A stretch of 64,000 nucleotides of DNA from Calliopum simillimum (taxonomy: Eukaryota; Arthropoda; Insecta; Diptera; Lauxaniidae). Shown here piece by piece: positions 48,766 to 60,657 of this stretch. A program made the position numbers and the translations under genes. Position 1 is the stretch's first letter; every line of letters starts with the position of its first letter. The stretch lies in NCBI GenBank assembly GCA_951812925.1, contig OX638371.1, positions 2,604,001 to 2,668,000 on the forward strand. Direction: 5' to 3'. The notes beneath the pieces are model-generated. The model saw only the letters and a list, made by a program, of their open reading frames with translations. It had not been told where the DNA came from and did not search any database.

Positions 48766-48786
48766 CCCCCCCCCCCCCCCCCCCCC
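48766..48786 (+). repeat. Run of 21 cytosines
   Basis: A pure C run (G run on minus) in AT-rich DNA, preceded by a CA-rich stretch (48593-48625). The G strand can form a quadruplex; the length in the assembly is likely uncertain. Confidence 0.9.
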
Positions 48787-49179
48787 ATTTGCATTTCCTT
48801 TGTGTCATGTTAGTTCAATTTGCTATTTTACTTGAGGTAGTGTGGTTTTATCCTTAACATAAAATACCAAATTAAATAAAGGGTTTGAAATTTTGAAAAT
48901 TTCCAAAATTTTATGGGTTTTCAATTAATTGCCATCGTGTGGTGAAGCAAATAACCAAATTATTGACGTTTATACGACATGAGAGCTTGCAACTTAGCTG
49001 TCAATTTGATAACAACCTAAGGGTGATTAATTGACTTGAAAGGCTTGCAAATGAAGATAAGTTTTCAGGTATACTTTAAGACAAACGGACAAACGTAGCA
49101 GTTTAAGTGCAAAGAAACTAAATAAAGCACTAAGTTGATCAGCTGATAGCCGAAATTTTCTAGTCTTTGTTTTAAATTT

Positions 49180-49706
49180 TTTTGGAATTGCGCTCTAACA
49201 GCACCAAAGTGTTTTCTTTGATGTTAATAAGCACCATGTAAAATTTGGTTCATTTCAGAGCACATTGGATGCATCCCAAATCATTTTAAGACCGAAGAGT
49301 GGTTCTGAATATGGAAAATTTTTTTCTGTAAAAATTTTAGTTGTTGAACTTTTTATATGGATCTTTAGCCGATAGATTTGGAAGCGCAATTTATTTCTGC
49401 ATAAGTGCTGTAGTTTTGAAGATTCAAGGTGAAAAATTAAAATAGAAATAAATTGCCATAACTCCAAAATTACAGAACTTATGGAGAAATTAATTGCAGG
49501 TTCAAATTAAGCGACTCAAACAAAATCTATATAGAAAGTTGAACATCTTAAATTTTAGAATACAAATTTTTTCACATTGCAAATACTTTTCGGTATTTAA
49601 AATAGTTAAGGATGCATTAAAAAATCTCTAGGATGAACCCGTTTTTACGTAGTGCTTATTTGAATCAAAGGGAGCATTTTGGTGCTGTGGCAGCGCAATT
49701 CCAAAG
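49180..49706. mobile_element. Inverted-repeat element with TTTGGAATTGCGCT ends
   Basis: TTTGGAATTGCGCT...ACAGCACCAAA at the left is matched in inverse at the right (about 49672-49706), with TTTTCTTTGA/CTCCCTTTGA continuing inside. About 525 bp. No target duplication is obvious and no coding capacity is visible. The TIR is seen; the class is open. Confidence 0.55.
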
Positions 49707-49740
49707 AAAGTTTTGTTTTTCATACAAAACATACATCATA

Positions 49741-50970
49741 CAATCTTACAATCTACCAATCTATCAATCTTAAAATCTATCAACCTATCAATCTTTAATT
49801 ACAGACTAATACATAAATCAATCTCTTAACCTATAAATCTAGCATTTCTTCATTCCATCAATTAATTAATAATTAATATTAATCTATCAATATATTAATT
49901 TATCAGTCTATCGTGCTTAAAATCTAAAAATATACTAATATCCCCATCCCCCCATGTATCTATCAATCTATAAATCTTTCAGTCTATCTATCAACATATC
50001 CCTCTATAAATCCATCAGTGTAGTCTGTTAATCTATCAAATTAATAATCAATCAATCTACCAATAATCTATAATTGTTTTAATATATAAATCTATCAGTC
50101 TATCAATCCATCAAACTGTCCATGTATTAAACCATAAATCTATTTATCCATCAATCTGTCAATATATCAAAACACCAAACTATAAATCGATCACTATAAC
50201 AATCTGATAAATCTATGATAGTATCAATCCATCAATTTATCAACTTATCGATTTACAAATTTATCAATTTATCTATCAATCTACCAATCTATGAATCTGT
50301 CAATCTATCAATCTATCAGTCTATCAATCTATCAATCTATCAATTTCTCAACCCGTCAATCTAGCAATCTATCAATCGATCAATTTCTCAATCCATCAAT
50401 TTATCAGTCTATCAATATATAAATTTATTAATCTATCAATTTATCAATTAAACAATCCATCTATCAATCCACCTATCTATCAATCCATCAATCTACCAAT
50501 CTATCAATCTGTCAATTCATCAATTCATCAATTTATCAATTTGTCAATTTATCAATCTGTCAATCTATCAATCGATCAATTTCTCAATCTATCAATTTAT
50601 CAGTCTATCAATCTATCAATGTATAAATTTATTAATCTATCAATTTATCAATTAAACAATCCATCATTCTATCAATCTATCGGTCTATCATTCCATCAAT
50701 CCATCAATCTATCAATCTACCAATCTACCCAATCTATCAATCTATCAATCTATCAATCTATCAATCTATCAATCTTTCAATCTATCAATTTATCAATATA
50801 TCAATCTATCAATCTGTCAATCTAGCAATCTATCAATCGATCAATTTCTCAATCTACCAATTTATCAATTTATCAGTCTATCAATTTATCAATCAATAAA
50901 TTTATTAATCTATCTATTAAACAATTTTTCATTCTATCAATCTATCTATCTATCAATCCATCAATCTATA
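49741..50970 (+). repeat. (TCAATCTA)n octamer satellite, about 1.2 kb
   Basis: The block is built almost wholly from the octamer TCAATCTA and one-base variants (TCAATTTA, TCAATCCA, CCAATCTA, TCAGTCTA). The centre (about 50280-50850) is most regular; both margins are more degraded, as expected of an old array. Several super-repeats are visible, such as ATCGATCAATTTCTCAATC at three places. A 94-codon frame (50541-50825) rich in Ser, Ile, Tyr and Gln is a by-product: an 8-bp unit cycles through all three phases. Confidence 0.95.
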
Positions 50971-52018
50971 GATAATAAATAATTCGCCAGTGCATTTAAA
51001 AAATTGCTTATTTTTAAGCAGTGCAATTTATTTGAGTTTTTAATTTTAAAAGTCGATTATTTCATTTTGTGGGAATTAAAATGTTGTTTACTTATTTTTG
51101 ATTTATTGGACCACTTGAACTGAACAAAATAAGAATCTTACAAGAATGAATTATTCAATGCCATTAATTTTTCATTGTAAAGAAAGTTAATTTCCTACTT
51201 TTGTAATAAAAAATATTTCATCTACATAATTAATTGGTTTAAGCGCTTAAGCCGCTTTCCGAAAAGTGCAAAAAATATTAATCTTAATTGATTTTCGTTA
51301 AAACTTAAAATAAATTGCTTTCAATTTTTCGAGAATAAAAAAACATTTTTTTAAATTTCTCTTAATCAAAGTTTATTAATTTATAAAAAATTAAAGCACA
51401 GCACTTTGCGAATGCACTTTTATGGATTTGTGCGACAGCTTCTTCTAGAAATTTCTATGAAGATAAGATTTTTTGCTTTTTCCTCATAAATGCAAACAGC
51501 ACAAAATTGTCAACAAAGTTAATTTAAGCCAAAATCAACAGTAAAGACAAATTAATGCACATGAAGAAGAACATTATTATCCATTGTGCTGCACCGTTAA
51601 GATGTGCGCAAATAAAAAAAATGCAAAATACGCCATTGAGGAAAATAAAAATGAATTTACCACATTAACGCTTCATTTCTGTAAAAAAAAAAACAAAAAA
51701 TTGATAAAAAAATATATAAACGAAAAATGCAAACAACCTCGGTGCATGTAAAGAATGATAAGCGCATCATCTGAAGAACGCATTTAAATTCTTTATTTTT
51801 TTATGAAATAATTTTAAACAGTTCTTTTTCCTTTTTCCGCAATTTATGGCCTTACTTTTTGTTTTATTCAAATAATATCTAGTGTATAGTAATCCACGTG
51901 TATCTTCTTTGCAGTATGAGGTCGTGGAATTAAAAATAAGATATAAGTACCTTTGTGTTATGGAATGAATGACTTTCAGTTGGCTGAGTCTATGCGTTAA
52001 GTCGAAAAGTATTTAGCC
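50971..52018. other. AT-rich non-coding stretch
   Basis: Nothing recognised. Confidence 0.5.
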
Positions 52019-53292
52019 ATATATGGGCAAGTCCCAAAAACTTTTAACATCCCGCGTCCGTATACTGAATAGCGATACTGAGCTGAATTTATACAATTTA
52101 AGATGACGGATATGAATCATTTTCATTGTACAGGTGTATGCTAACATGTTTATGAGACGAAAAATCTGATGTGAAGCTTGTTCGAATAGATATAACCATT
52201 TGAATGATCAGTTTATTCAAATATGCCGTGTCTGTTGTAATATTTTATGATTATATCTGTATGCTGTACTCACGCCGTGTACTTAAGAATGTTGGTTTTC
52301 AGTAAAAACTGTACTGAATCGATACCCCTTTTGAATAGGATAATGCAAATATATGTGCGTAGCTTCTATAAAAAACTACAGGGTGGTAAAGAAGCGTTCA
52401 TCGATTTAAAAATTTTTCATATGCGAGTCTTTTAAACAACTTTACAGCCACGCCATCTAGAGTTTCAGGATTTTCATGGTGGGATTAAATTGCTTTTTCA
52501 AAACAAAAAAGATCTACGAAAACCAAATTAGCGTGCCATGCATCGTTTTTGTTATACAGGGCTAAATTTTCGAGGCAAAAAAACGTAAATGTGACTGAAA
52601 AATCGTTTAAGCCGACGGCACACGAGTAACATCATCTTGACATTCAAAAAATGTTTTGTGAACATTTCTTCCTATTGTGGTACAAATATAAAACCATGCG
52701 GCGTTGGCTAATTCTACACGAATTTTTCGATTTTTGACAATCAAACTATTTTTGGATTTTTTTATTTTTGTTTTTTTATTTTTGAAAATCCAAAAATCGC
52801 TCCAAAAATTCTGAAAAAATTCACACATGTTCTTTGATCAATTATAAGCACTTTTTTTTTTTAATAACATTTCTTCATCAAGTGCTTTAATTTGTAGTTA
52901 AAAAATATAGTGTGTTTTTAATTTAATAATAGTTTAATTTTTTAATTCGAAAATGAAGCACTTTACGAAAAAAAGTTATAGAAGAAAAGTGCTTAGACTT
53001 GCTTAAAATTAATATATTTTTAACGTATTGTTTTAACATATTTTTGTCTGTGTACGGTCATAATAAAACGTTTATATATGATATAAAACTGTAAAGTAAT
53101 AATAAAATAATTTATTTCATCCAAAATGGTTAATTTTTTACGCCGCGTAACTTAAGTGGTTAACGTTAACGATTTTTTACTCCCAAAACACATCTCTTGA
53201 CGGTAGAACACGAGAAAACCATGTGCCTTAAAAATTTTTACAGCCTCTTTTTTTTTCAAAATGTTAAAAGTTTTTGGGATTTGCCCATATAT
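52019..53292. mobile_element. 1.27-kb element with 32-bp ATATATGGGCAA ends
   Basis: The 32-bp ends 52019-52050 and 53261-53292 are inverse copies with one difference (ATATATGGGCAARTCCC, then AAAAACTTTTAACAT). The terminal ATATGGGCAAATCC is shared with the 15.0-kb foldback, but the interior is unrelated and not inverted. No transposase is visible; short frames at 52247-52435 and 52607-52828 are not recognisable. No clear target duplication. Confidence 0.75.
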
Positions 53293-53299
53293 ATTTAAA

Positions 53300-53720
53300 T
53301 TAAATACCCTACACTTACTTGTACGGGAGGGACCACGACCTTTTAGCTGAATTCGTTTAGTGTTTGCTCAAAGCCCTTAGCATCTATATGAAAGTTGGTT
53401 AAATTATCTCAAATCATATAAAATTTTGAAGATTGTGCTTGTTTGGGAAGTGCCACGCTATCTTATCCGAATTCAACTAGTATTTGCTCAGATCTTTTAC
53501 CGACCACTCCAAGTATTGCGTAACTTGGTTGAATTACCTTAAAAATCACTTTCACTATAGCATTTAAAACTTTTGCTTATATGGGAGATTCCACGCGCTC
53601 TTGTCCGAATTCAAAGACGGACGGACATTGCTATATTAACCCAACAGATGACGCTTTTCAAGAATATATATTCTTTTCTATACCTGTCACGCAAATATGC
53701 CTTTGGTGTAGGGTATAAAA
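53300..53720 (+). repeat. Tandem GGGAGNNNCCACG repeat with a GGGTATAAAA tail
   Basis: The phrase TTGTNYGGGARNNNCCACG...TGAATTC/CCGAATTC occurs three times, near 53325, 53450 and 53583 (about 126-133 bp apart). It is followed by GACGGACGGACATTGCTATA, TCAAGAATATATATTCTTT and GTAGGGTATAAAA. This string of phrases is common as interspersed repeat DNA in flies. I do not assign a class from memory. Confidence 0.6.
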
Positions 53721-53756
53721 ACAAAAAACTTAAAACATTGAATTTTTTCTCAAAAG

Positions 53757-54173
53757 CCGTGCTGTTCCGAAATCCGTGTGATTTCAATTACTTTTTATTT
53801 AGAAGACTTTTCGATGAAAATGGAAGTCTTACAAATATAATTGATCTGTGTAAACGAAAAGTAACCGTTTAGAAAATATTCTTAAAAAACCTAAAATAAA
53901 ATGGTTTATGTTGACAAGGTAAATGGTATGTTGCAAATAATGACTAAAAGTTCATAAAATTAGTATAAAACCTCAAATAGTCGGAAAATTCGTTTTTATC
54001 GAATATTTTTATAATGGTTACTATTTCGTTAATACTAATGAATATTACTTTTAGAACCTATAATTTTCCACAAAAGAGACTCTAATACTTTTCATCGTTA
54101 GAATAACCGTTTTCATTAAAAAGGCTCCCAAATGAAAAGTAATTAAAACTACACGGATTTCGGAGCAGGCCTG
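53757..54173. mobile_element. Inverted-repeat MITE with CTCCGAAATCCGTG ends
   Basis: Left CCGTGCTGTTCCGAAATCCG and the right end in inverse CAGGCCTGCTCCGAAATCCG align, continuing TGTGATTTCAATTAC / TGTAGTTTTAATTAC. TA follows the right end (54174-54175); the left flank is not TA. About 417 bp. A Tc1/mariner origin is plausible but not shown. Confidence 0.6.
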
Positions 54174-54175
54174 TA

Positions 54176-55056
54176 TACCTTAAAATTAAAAATTTTCACA
54201 AAATTTTTTTTTATATATAATTTACATCTAATTGTCTACAACAAAGGTTTTCCAAAACAAATATTCCACCCCTCAAAAATTACAAAAAATCAATGTTAAA
54301 AAAAAAAAAATCTTGAAAATTTTCTTAAAAACCTCTATTTTTGTACCACAACAGCAATAAATTAATTTTCTGGACCAAAACCTTCTAAGACGATAATGTT
54401 GGTCTAGTCATTGGCTTCAAAAGTTGACATGGGAGCCAAACCAAAAAAGTTAAGAGCTCAAAAGTTATGGTCAGTTAAAGCGATTTGCCTTTTTAAAGTC
54501 AAATTTTGAAGCTGCAGTCAAAAACCCTATTTTATATAAATCTTATTTTTTTCCCCTCTGTTTTACGAAAATGAACGGACAGCAAAAAAACTTCACCTCT
54601 GCATATTTTTTCTATCTCATGGGAACCCATCATTGAGAAGTGATCTTAAGGAGCAGCACAAATTTGTTAGCAAAAGGATGTTGGAATCACGAAAAAAATT
54701 TTTTAAATTTACAAATTTTCGAGTAGAAAATGTTGGTGCTTGTCATGTGAGTAATAAAATTAAAGTTCCTTTACAAAATGTATCTACAAATATAACTTTT
54801 CTATCTACTTATTATATCTATCTTAACAAAAGTAACTCCAAAAGAGCTATATTCATTTAGCGAGATAATTAGTAACTATTAATATAATGAACATATTCCA
54901 CAAAAGGCGTAAGTCCCTCGAAAACCACGTAAAATCATAAAAACAGTTTTTTTCCTATACAAATTTCTACAATTTTATAGACCATTCAAATTAGATACTG
55001 GCTATGTAAAGGATATATGTGAATCTTGCACTAATTCATAAACATAAAATAAAATA
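54176..55056. other. AT-rich non-coding stretch
   Basis: A 10-A run near 54300-54310 and small open frames; nothing recognised. Confidence 0.45.
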
Positions 55057-55124
55057 AATATTCCATTAATACGAACTTGTACAGTCAAACAGTTGACTGT
55101 ACAAGTTCGTATTAATGGAATATT
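55057..55124. repeat. Perfect 32-bp hairpin with a 4-nt loop
   Basis: Arms 55057-55088 and 55093-55124 are exact inverse copies around the loop ACAG; no mismatch in 32 pairs. Perfect pairing at this length is unlike a conserved miRNA precursor, which usually has bulges, and more like a recent template-switch or a small snapback insertion. Confidence 0.9.
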
Positions 55125-55443
55125 CAAAAATAGCAGTCTTTAAAAAAAAGCAAAATTAAAAATCATTTTAATTTGTGAAAAATCATTTAAAATAAATATT
55201 GATGTATCCTCATAGGAGTTAAAGGAGAATACAATACAATACAATACCTATATACACCCTAGACCCATATACAAAATCTTTAAAATTTGGACTGACCGGC
55301 AGATACGTACTACTTTGAATCCCATTATCCATCTTAAAAATGTTAAAATCAAATATGTGCTTTAACTGCATTTTTGGAGGATTTGAAAAAAAAAATTTCG
55401 ATTGTTGGAAAAAGGTGGACTTTGATTTTTGCAATTAATTCTA

Positions 55444-55870
55444 ACAAAGTTAGTCCCTTTAAATTTTGTTTTCTAATAAAAAAACAATGGTGTATATTCT
55501 TGCAAAGCTTCATAGTGGGCATGGAAGGCGTTTAGGAGCTAGACCAGTTACAATCATTTATAACTGTAAAATATACATATTATGTTCTAGCTCCTAAGCA
55601 ACTACCGCGCCAACTATGAAATTTGGCAACAATTAGCAATTCACTATTAGTTATTTTGGATTTTAAGAAAAATTAATTTTATTGAAAAAAGGAGGAATTT
55701 AATTTTTAAAAAATGATTTAGCAAGTTAATCCCTTTTAATTTTTTTAACTTTTTTTCTAAAAGTAGCCAATGGTGAATGGGTAATTCTTGCCAAATTTCA
55801 TGGTGGACATGCTAGTCGTTTAGGAGCTAGACCAGATAACGTTTCAAATCATACAGGCAAAATGAATATT
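55444..55870. repeat. Three related copies around GTTTAGGAGCTAGACCAG
   Basis: Copies near 55495-55555 (plus), 55583-55632 (minus) and 55780-55840 (plus). They share TTCATRGTGGNCATG and CGTTTAGGAGCTAGACCAG. The two plus copies are preceded by GTTARTCCCTTT. A local duplication with one inversion; class unknown. Confidence 0.6.
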
Positions 55871-56463
55871 TTTAAAGTATGAAGTCTGGTTTACGAGTTA
55901 GAGGGTTTTGAAAATTTGATTCAAACTAACGCATTCCTGCCGATTAGTCAATTAACGTCCTTTAGCTCGTTAACTAGACTTATATTTTAAAAATATTTTG
56001 TATCTAGGTCGAGGGCATATTTAAATATAACTAAAATCTGAATCATCAAAATTTGTTACTTTGTACTTCACGTGGAAAACCCCAATTTACATAATTTACC
56101 GGAAAAATTGGGAAGACCCATTTTGAAATGTTGTTCAGGACAATATTTTGAAGGTTTTATGAAGTTTGGAATAAGTGTAAGACTTGAATCTAATTTGACT
56201 AGTCCTTTACGAGTTAAAAAATTTTCGAGTGATTTCACACGTTAATTGGAATGCACCAAATATGGTTTTTGATACATTACCAACGGGTATTGAACATAAT
56301 TTTTGAAAATTCATTCTTTTATGAAACCATACAGACACAATTCTGATTAAAATAAAGAAAAGCATACTGCGCTCGCATTTCATTCTATGTTTTACGAAAG
56401 CACGCTCTTCTGAGCAGACAAATCATATCTCTCTACAAAGCTTTTACTCCAAAATCTGACAAA
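55871..56463. other. AT-rich non-coding stretch
   Basis: Nothing recognised. Confidence 0.45.
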
Positions 56464-56805
56464 ATGCACTCAAACGCAAAAAAGCTTAAATCAAGAATTA
56501 GAAAAAAAAAAAATGAAAAGCTCAAATTTTTACCGGCAAATGGAAAGCTTGCGGCACACACAACGTATCTCCTGGAACGTGCAAAATGTGGTGAACGAAC
56601 GCAGCGATCTTGGCGCTACTATCGAATGAACGACTTGTGTGTTATTGTGGTGATCACCTGCGTGAACAGCTGCGACGACGACAGCAGTGACGCAGCCAGC
56701 GATGGTGGCATTACCATGCGTTCGTTAATTTTGCCGGTTGTAAAGCAAAAAAGACGATCGATCGGATCGCGCGATCTTCGTTATGTCCACGAAGTGAGCA
56801 GTTAA
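56464..56805 (+). CDS. Short ATG open frame in the GC-richer segment (low confidence)
   Basis: 113 codons from an ATG in a favourable fly context (ACAAAATGC). The protein begins Lys-rich (KSRIRKKKNEKLK), then has CVIVVITCVNSC and an acidic DDDSSDAASDGG stretch; no known domain. It ends 86 bp before the Inr-like word at 56889. It may be a leader ORF, an unrelated small gene, or chance in balanced-composition promoter DNA. No repeat copies elsewhere in the window. Confidence 0.22.
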   Translation: MHSNAKKLKSRIRKKKNEKLKFLPANGKLAAHTTYLLERAKCGERTQRSWRYYRMNDLCVIVVITCVNSCDDDSSDAASDGGITMRSLILPVVKQKRRSIGSRDLRYVHEVSS

Positions 56806-56809
56806 AACT

Positions 56810-57617
56810 TTCGTTTCGGTTGTTGTTGTTGCTGTTGCTGTATCATTTGGAACGTTTTGGCGAATGAGCGTTTTTAATTTTTGTCGTTTCAGTCTTGACA
56901 GCGCAGTGAATGAGCAAACGTGTGGTGGCGTCGTTGTGAAAAACCAGAAATTTAAAGGGAAATTGACGGAAGCAAAGTAAAATTTAGACGTTAACGGGTT
57001 AATGAAAATTGTGCATACGTGAAAATTTATATTTTATAATAAAATATGTTTTAAAAAATTCCAATCATTGATTGGTCAAACAAATTTGTTTTAAAAATAA
57101 AAACAAAATTTTTTTTGTGAATTCGTGCGTAAATTTATGCGACGTAGCGGCAACAAGTCAAACCACAGCAACGTCTCGTAACGAGCGACATCTGCATAAA
57201 TTAAACGAGCAGGTGTGCAGTGCGAAAATTTTTCTTCAAAAAAAAAAAAAAACAAAATAAAACGCAAAAATTAAGAAAAGAGGCAGCGTGACAGCAAAAT
57301 TAAAAAAAAAAAAAAAAACTTAAGCAAAAAAATCTCATTCACTTTGCTTTGGTATCCATTGGAACCAATTTAGTTTTGCAAAAAACAAAAAAATAGAGAA
57401 ATATTGAAAAAGCAGTGAAAATAAATATAAAAAAAAAATTTTTGCGTTTGTTTCTCTTTGTATTTTGACAAGCAACAAATTAACAAAAAATATATATAAA
57501 AAAACAACATAATTTAATTTAAATTTATGCGAAAAAAAAAACATCTTGTTAATTTATTTTGTATAACGACGATATCATCCAACGTCAGCTGTTCAACGCA
57601 AGCGTTTTTTCATTAGC
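56810..57617 (+). other. Candidate host 5' (UTR) exon ending in a splice donor
   Basis: The segment lacks any repeat seen elsewhere, is richer in G and C than its surroundings (TGGTGGCGTCGTTG, GCGACGTAGCGGCAAC, GATATCATCCAACGTCAGC), and ends GCCAA/GTAAGTTG at 57617-57618, a strong 5' splice site. An initiator-like TTTCAGTC (A at 56891) lies near its start; no TATA box is evident. It contains several ATGs followed by early stops, as in long fly leaders. If real, transcription runs rightward and the following 6 kb is intron. No acceptor or coding exon in the window confirms it. Confidence 0.4.
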
Positions 57618-57961
57618 CAAGTAAGTTGATATTTTGATGTTTGATTGATAGTTCTAAATATGTACGAGTATATTCGAGTATAAGTTTCGAGGTATATTAG
57701 CTTTAAAAAAATGTGTTTTTTATGACCGTGAACCTTGTACAGTTCAGAACTACCTGCTATATTATATTTCTGTATTCAGTCTCTGGATCTTCAATTCCTT
57801 ACAGACTTGTCCAAAAGTTAATTAAAAAAAAAAATTTTAAATAAATGGTTTGTTTAATGGGAAAAAGTCCATTCAAAGTGCAAAAGTAGTGCTATAATAT
57901 GAATTGAAAGCTTTTTTGATGTAATGAAATTAATAGCATTAAATTGGAAAAAAGATATAAC
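57618..57961. other. AT-rich interval, possible intron start
   Basis: AT-rich sequence directly after the putative donor; nothing else recognised. Confidence 0.4.
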
Positions 57962-58198
57962 TATATATCGTCACTCTAAGGCCACTAATGTGGTTTTCTT
58001 GTACAAAATAGTTCAATAAAGTTATTGCCAAAAGTATGAAAGCTATATCTAAGGTGGTTTAGTAGCAAATGCAACGTTTATAACACGAAAAAGCAAAATT
58101 TACATATAATTTTAATATATAAAAAAATTTCAAAGAGCAATTTCTCAAATTCAATAATTTTCACATTCGTGAATCTGGCATAAGAGTGACGATATATA
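57962..58198. mobile_element. Small MITE with TATATATCGTCACTCT ends
   Basis: TATATATCGTCACTCTAAGG at the left is matched in inverse by the right end (TATATATCGTCACTCTTATG). The 237-bp element has no other structure. The target duplication cannot be separated from the TATA-rich end. Confidence 0.65.
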
Positions 58199-58329
58199 AC
58201 ATTACTTTTGACATTTTTATGGACTTATTCCACTATTCTAATAAAGTTCTGAACTAAAATGTAATTACATAGTACAACAATTTGAGGGAAAGATTTTTTT
58301 AATTTGGTCTCGATAACTTTTTTTTTGTC

Positions 58330-59400
58330 AATTTGCGGTTGCTGATTTCGAATATGGCATTAAACTTCACCTTTAATTTTTTCAAATTGGATCAATACTT
58401 TCCGAGTTATCATCCATTGAAGTAAAAATACCTACATTGGATGAGATTTCTATTGAAGATATCGTCATTTTACAACAGATCGGGTCGAAATTTAGATTCA
58501 TCCCGAAACCAACTCAAAAGTTAGAAGGACTCTTAAAAACAATATCTGCACAATTTTTTTATTTTCATTCTGGGAAAAACCAATGGAACAGTTTTGATTC
58601 TACTGAAGGCCTATATTGACTAAAAAAAACATGTTTTTTGATCATAACTTTTTTTTCCATTATGAAATGGATACCCAAGATTGCTTTAGAAATAAAGGCT
58701 TTGTTCTTACAAAAATTCTGGCGTTTAAAAAACAATTTTTTTTTTTGGGTATAGATAATGCTCGGTTTGAAAAATCTATTTTTTACGTTTTTCAATAACG
58801 AGGTCGGAAAAACGATTTTTGACTCAAAAGCAAGGGAACTTACAAAAAAGTGTATACGACAAAAAATGCTTGGAATTGTCCAAAAAATACGTGTGAACTT
58901 TTTCGAAATTTTTCGTGCGATTTATTTTTTCAAAACTTCAAAACAATAAAACATTAAAAAAAAAAATCCAAAAATTCGGAAAAAACTCACACCATTTTTC
59001 TGAAGAATTCTTAGCATTTTACGTTACATAAAACTTTTTCGTAGATGCCTTAGTTTAAAGTTAACATAAATTTTTTGAAAAATAAAAAAAAATGCAAAAA
59101 TTCTGAAAAATTCACACGTATTTTTTGGACAATTCTATGTATTTCTTACCACATAACTTTTTTCATTAGATGCCACGCTTTTGAGTAAAAAATCGTTTTT
59201 TTTTTTTTTTTTTGACCGCGTAATTGAAAAACATTACCAACAAAAATTTATAGTTTTTAAACGCCAAATTTTTTTAAAGAATATGGTTTTTTTTTTAAAG
59301 AACCTTGAATAACTATCTGTAAAATCTGTGTTTTGTTTTTACGTTTGTGATGAAAATAACCACTTTTTAACAGAGATATGATTAAATGGATGTTAACAAA
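58330..59400. repeat. Foldback-like block containing full copy 2 of the dispersed repeat
   Basis: 58482-58915 is the second full copy of the 43.65-kb family. From about 59110 to 59320 comes an inverse copy of part of it (compare TTGGAATTGTCC...TACGTGTGAA with TTCACACGTA...GGACAATTC, and GGCGTTTAAAAAAC with GTTTTTAAACGCC). The motif CCGAGTTATCATCCATTG precedes the left arm near 58398. The boundaries are approximate. Confidence 0.65.
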
Positions 59401-60654
59401 CTAAAGACCATAATATTTTGGACCAGAAATACTAAATAACTCAAAACACGGGAAAACTGACTTATTGCTTTTCACTTGTATAAGGACGATATGTCAAAAA
59501 GTTGGGACCTAATTAGTAAAGCTGAATGGAAGGGTTTAAAAAGAAAGATCAGGGATACTCAGCGGCGTTAACAAGAGTAAACTAGCTGTCTAAATGAGTG
59601 CCATATACCTGAAAAACGTTTTCTGCAAGGATAGCTTGGATCTCAGACATGATTAGTAAATAAGTAGATTCGGAATAAGCGACTGGTAATAAATCAAAAT
59701 GAAATAACAAGATCTCATTAAAAATTTTGTGCGAAAAGCATTTCGTGGCTTGGGGTGACCCCTAGTGAAATTCTTTGTAGAATCTCAGTAACGGATCCGA
59801 CGCGGATAAAAAGCGGAGATATGAACCGTCTGGCACACTGGGATACTTTTGAAGAACATTTTTATCCGTTAAAACCAAGTTTTTAAAAAAAATGGGTCAC
59901 AAGCCTCATAAACCCAGAAGAAAATAGGTTAAGATGTGCTAAAAAATATTCCTTGTATGATTTCATTATGAATTTGAGATGACAATATTTATCCAAAATT
60001 AACTCTTCGATATATCGTCATGCTAATCTTTTTGACTTAAGACTTGTTTTAAAGGTTTTGAAACATTATCCTTCTAGTGCTACGGCAGATTGCATTTATC
60101 TGCTTTAGTTTCTGAGATGGCGTAGATTTTTTTTTTTCAGGGGCGCAGCTCCGCTCGTTTTTCCTTCTGATAATCTTTCTTTTTTCCACTCTGTAAAAAT
60201 TTCATCGAAATCCTTTGAACATACACAAATTTCATACAGTTTTATACGTATGTTAACTAAGTTTGCTCCAAATGTATGGAACAAAAAACAGTTTGTCATT
60301 GATTTGTATTGTATGGAGCAAACTGACCATTATGACTTATCTGATAAAATATCAAATGCCTCGAGAAGTACTCTAGCCATTTTATTGAAAATAGAATCGC
60401 CCAGTGGTCAAAATTCGACCGCAAATGTATAAAATAATTTTGATACTTTTTGGACACTTAGTACTTTTTTTTTGCTATATGGTACGAATTAGAAAAGCTC
60501 ATTCAGCATCCTTAGTATAATTCAAGCGAAATATAAACAAAACAACATGAAGTTAGCGCTGTGCTTTTTGTCTTTCCTCTTTATCCTTTTCCAACTCTTT
60601 GTGACCGTGTATTTGTTGTTAATATTGAAAAATTTGTATTTAGTTTTACCTGGC
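59401..60654. other. AT-rich non-coding stretch
   Basis: No gene visible; short frames on both strands at 60105-60432 show no domain. Confidence 0.45.
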
Positions 60655-60657
60655 TTA

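Noticed and set aside
50541..50825. 94-codon Ser/Ile/Tyr/Gln repeat protein
   Set aside because: It is the translation of an 8-bp satellite, which reads through all phases.
53573..53872. 99-codon frame
   Set aside because: Spans the tandem repeat tail and the left end of a MITE; not a gene.
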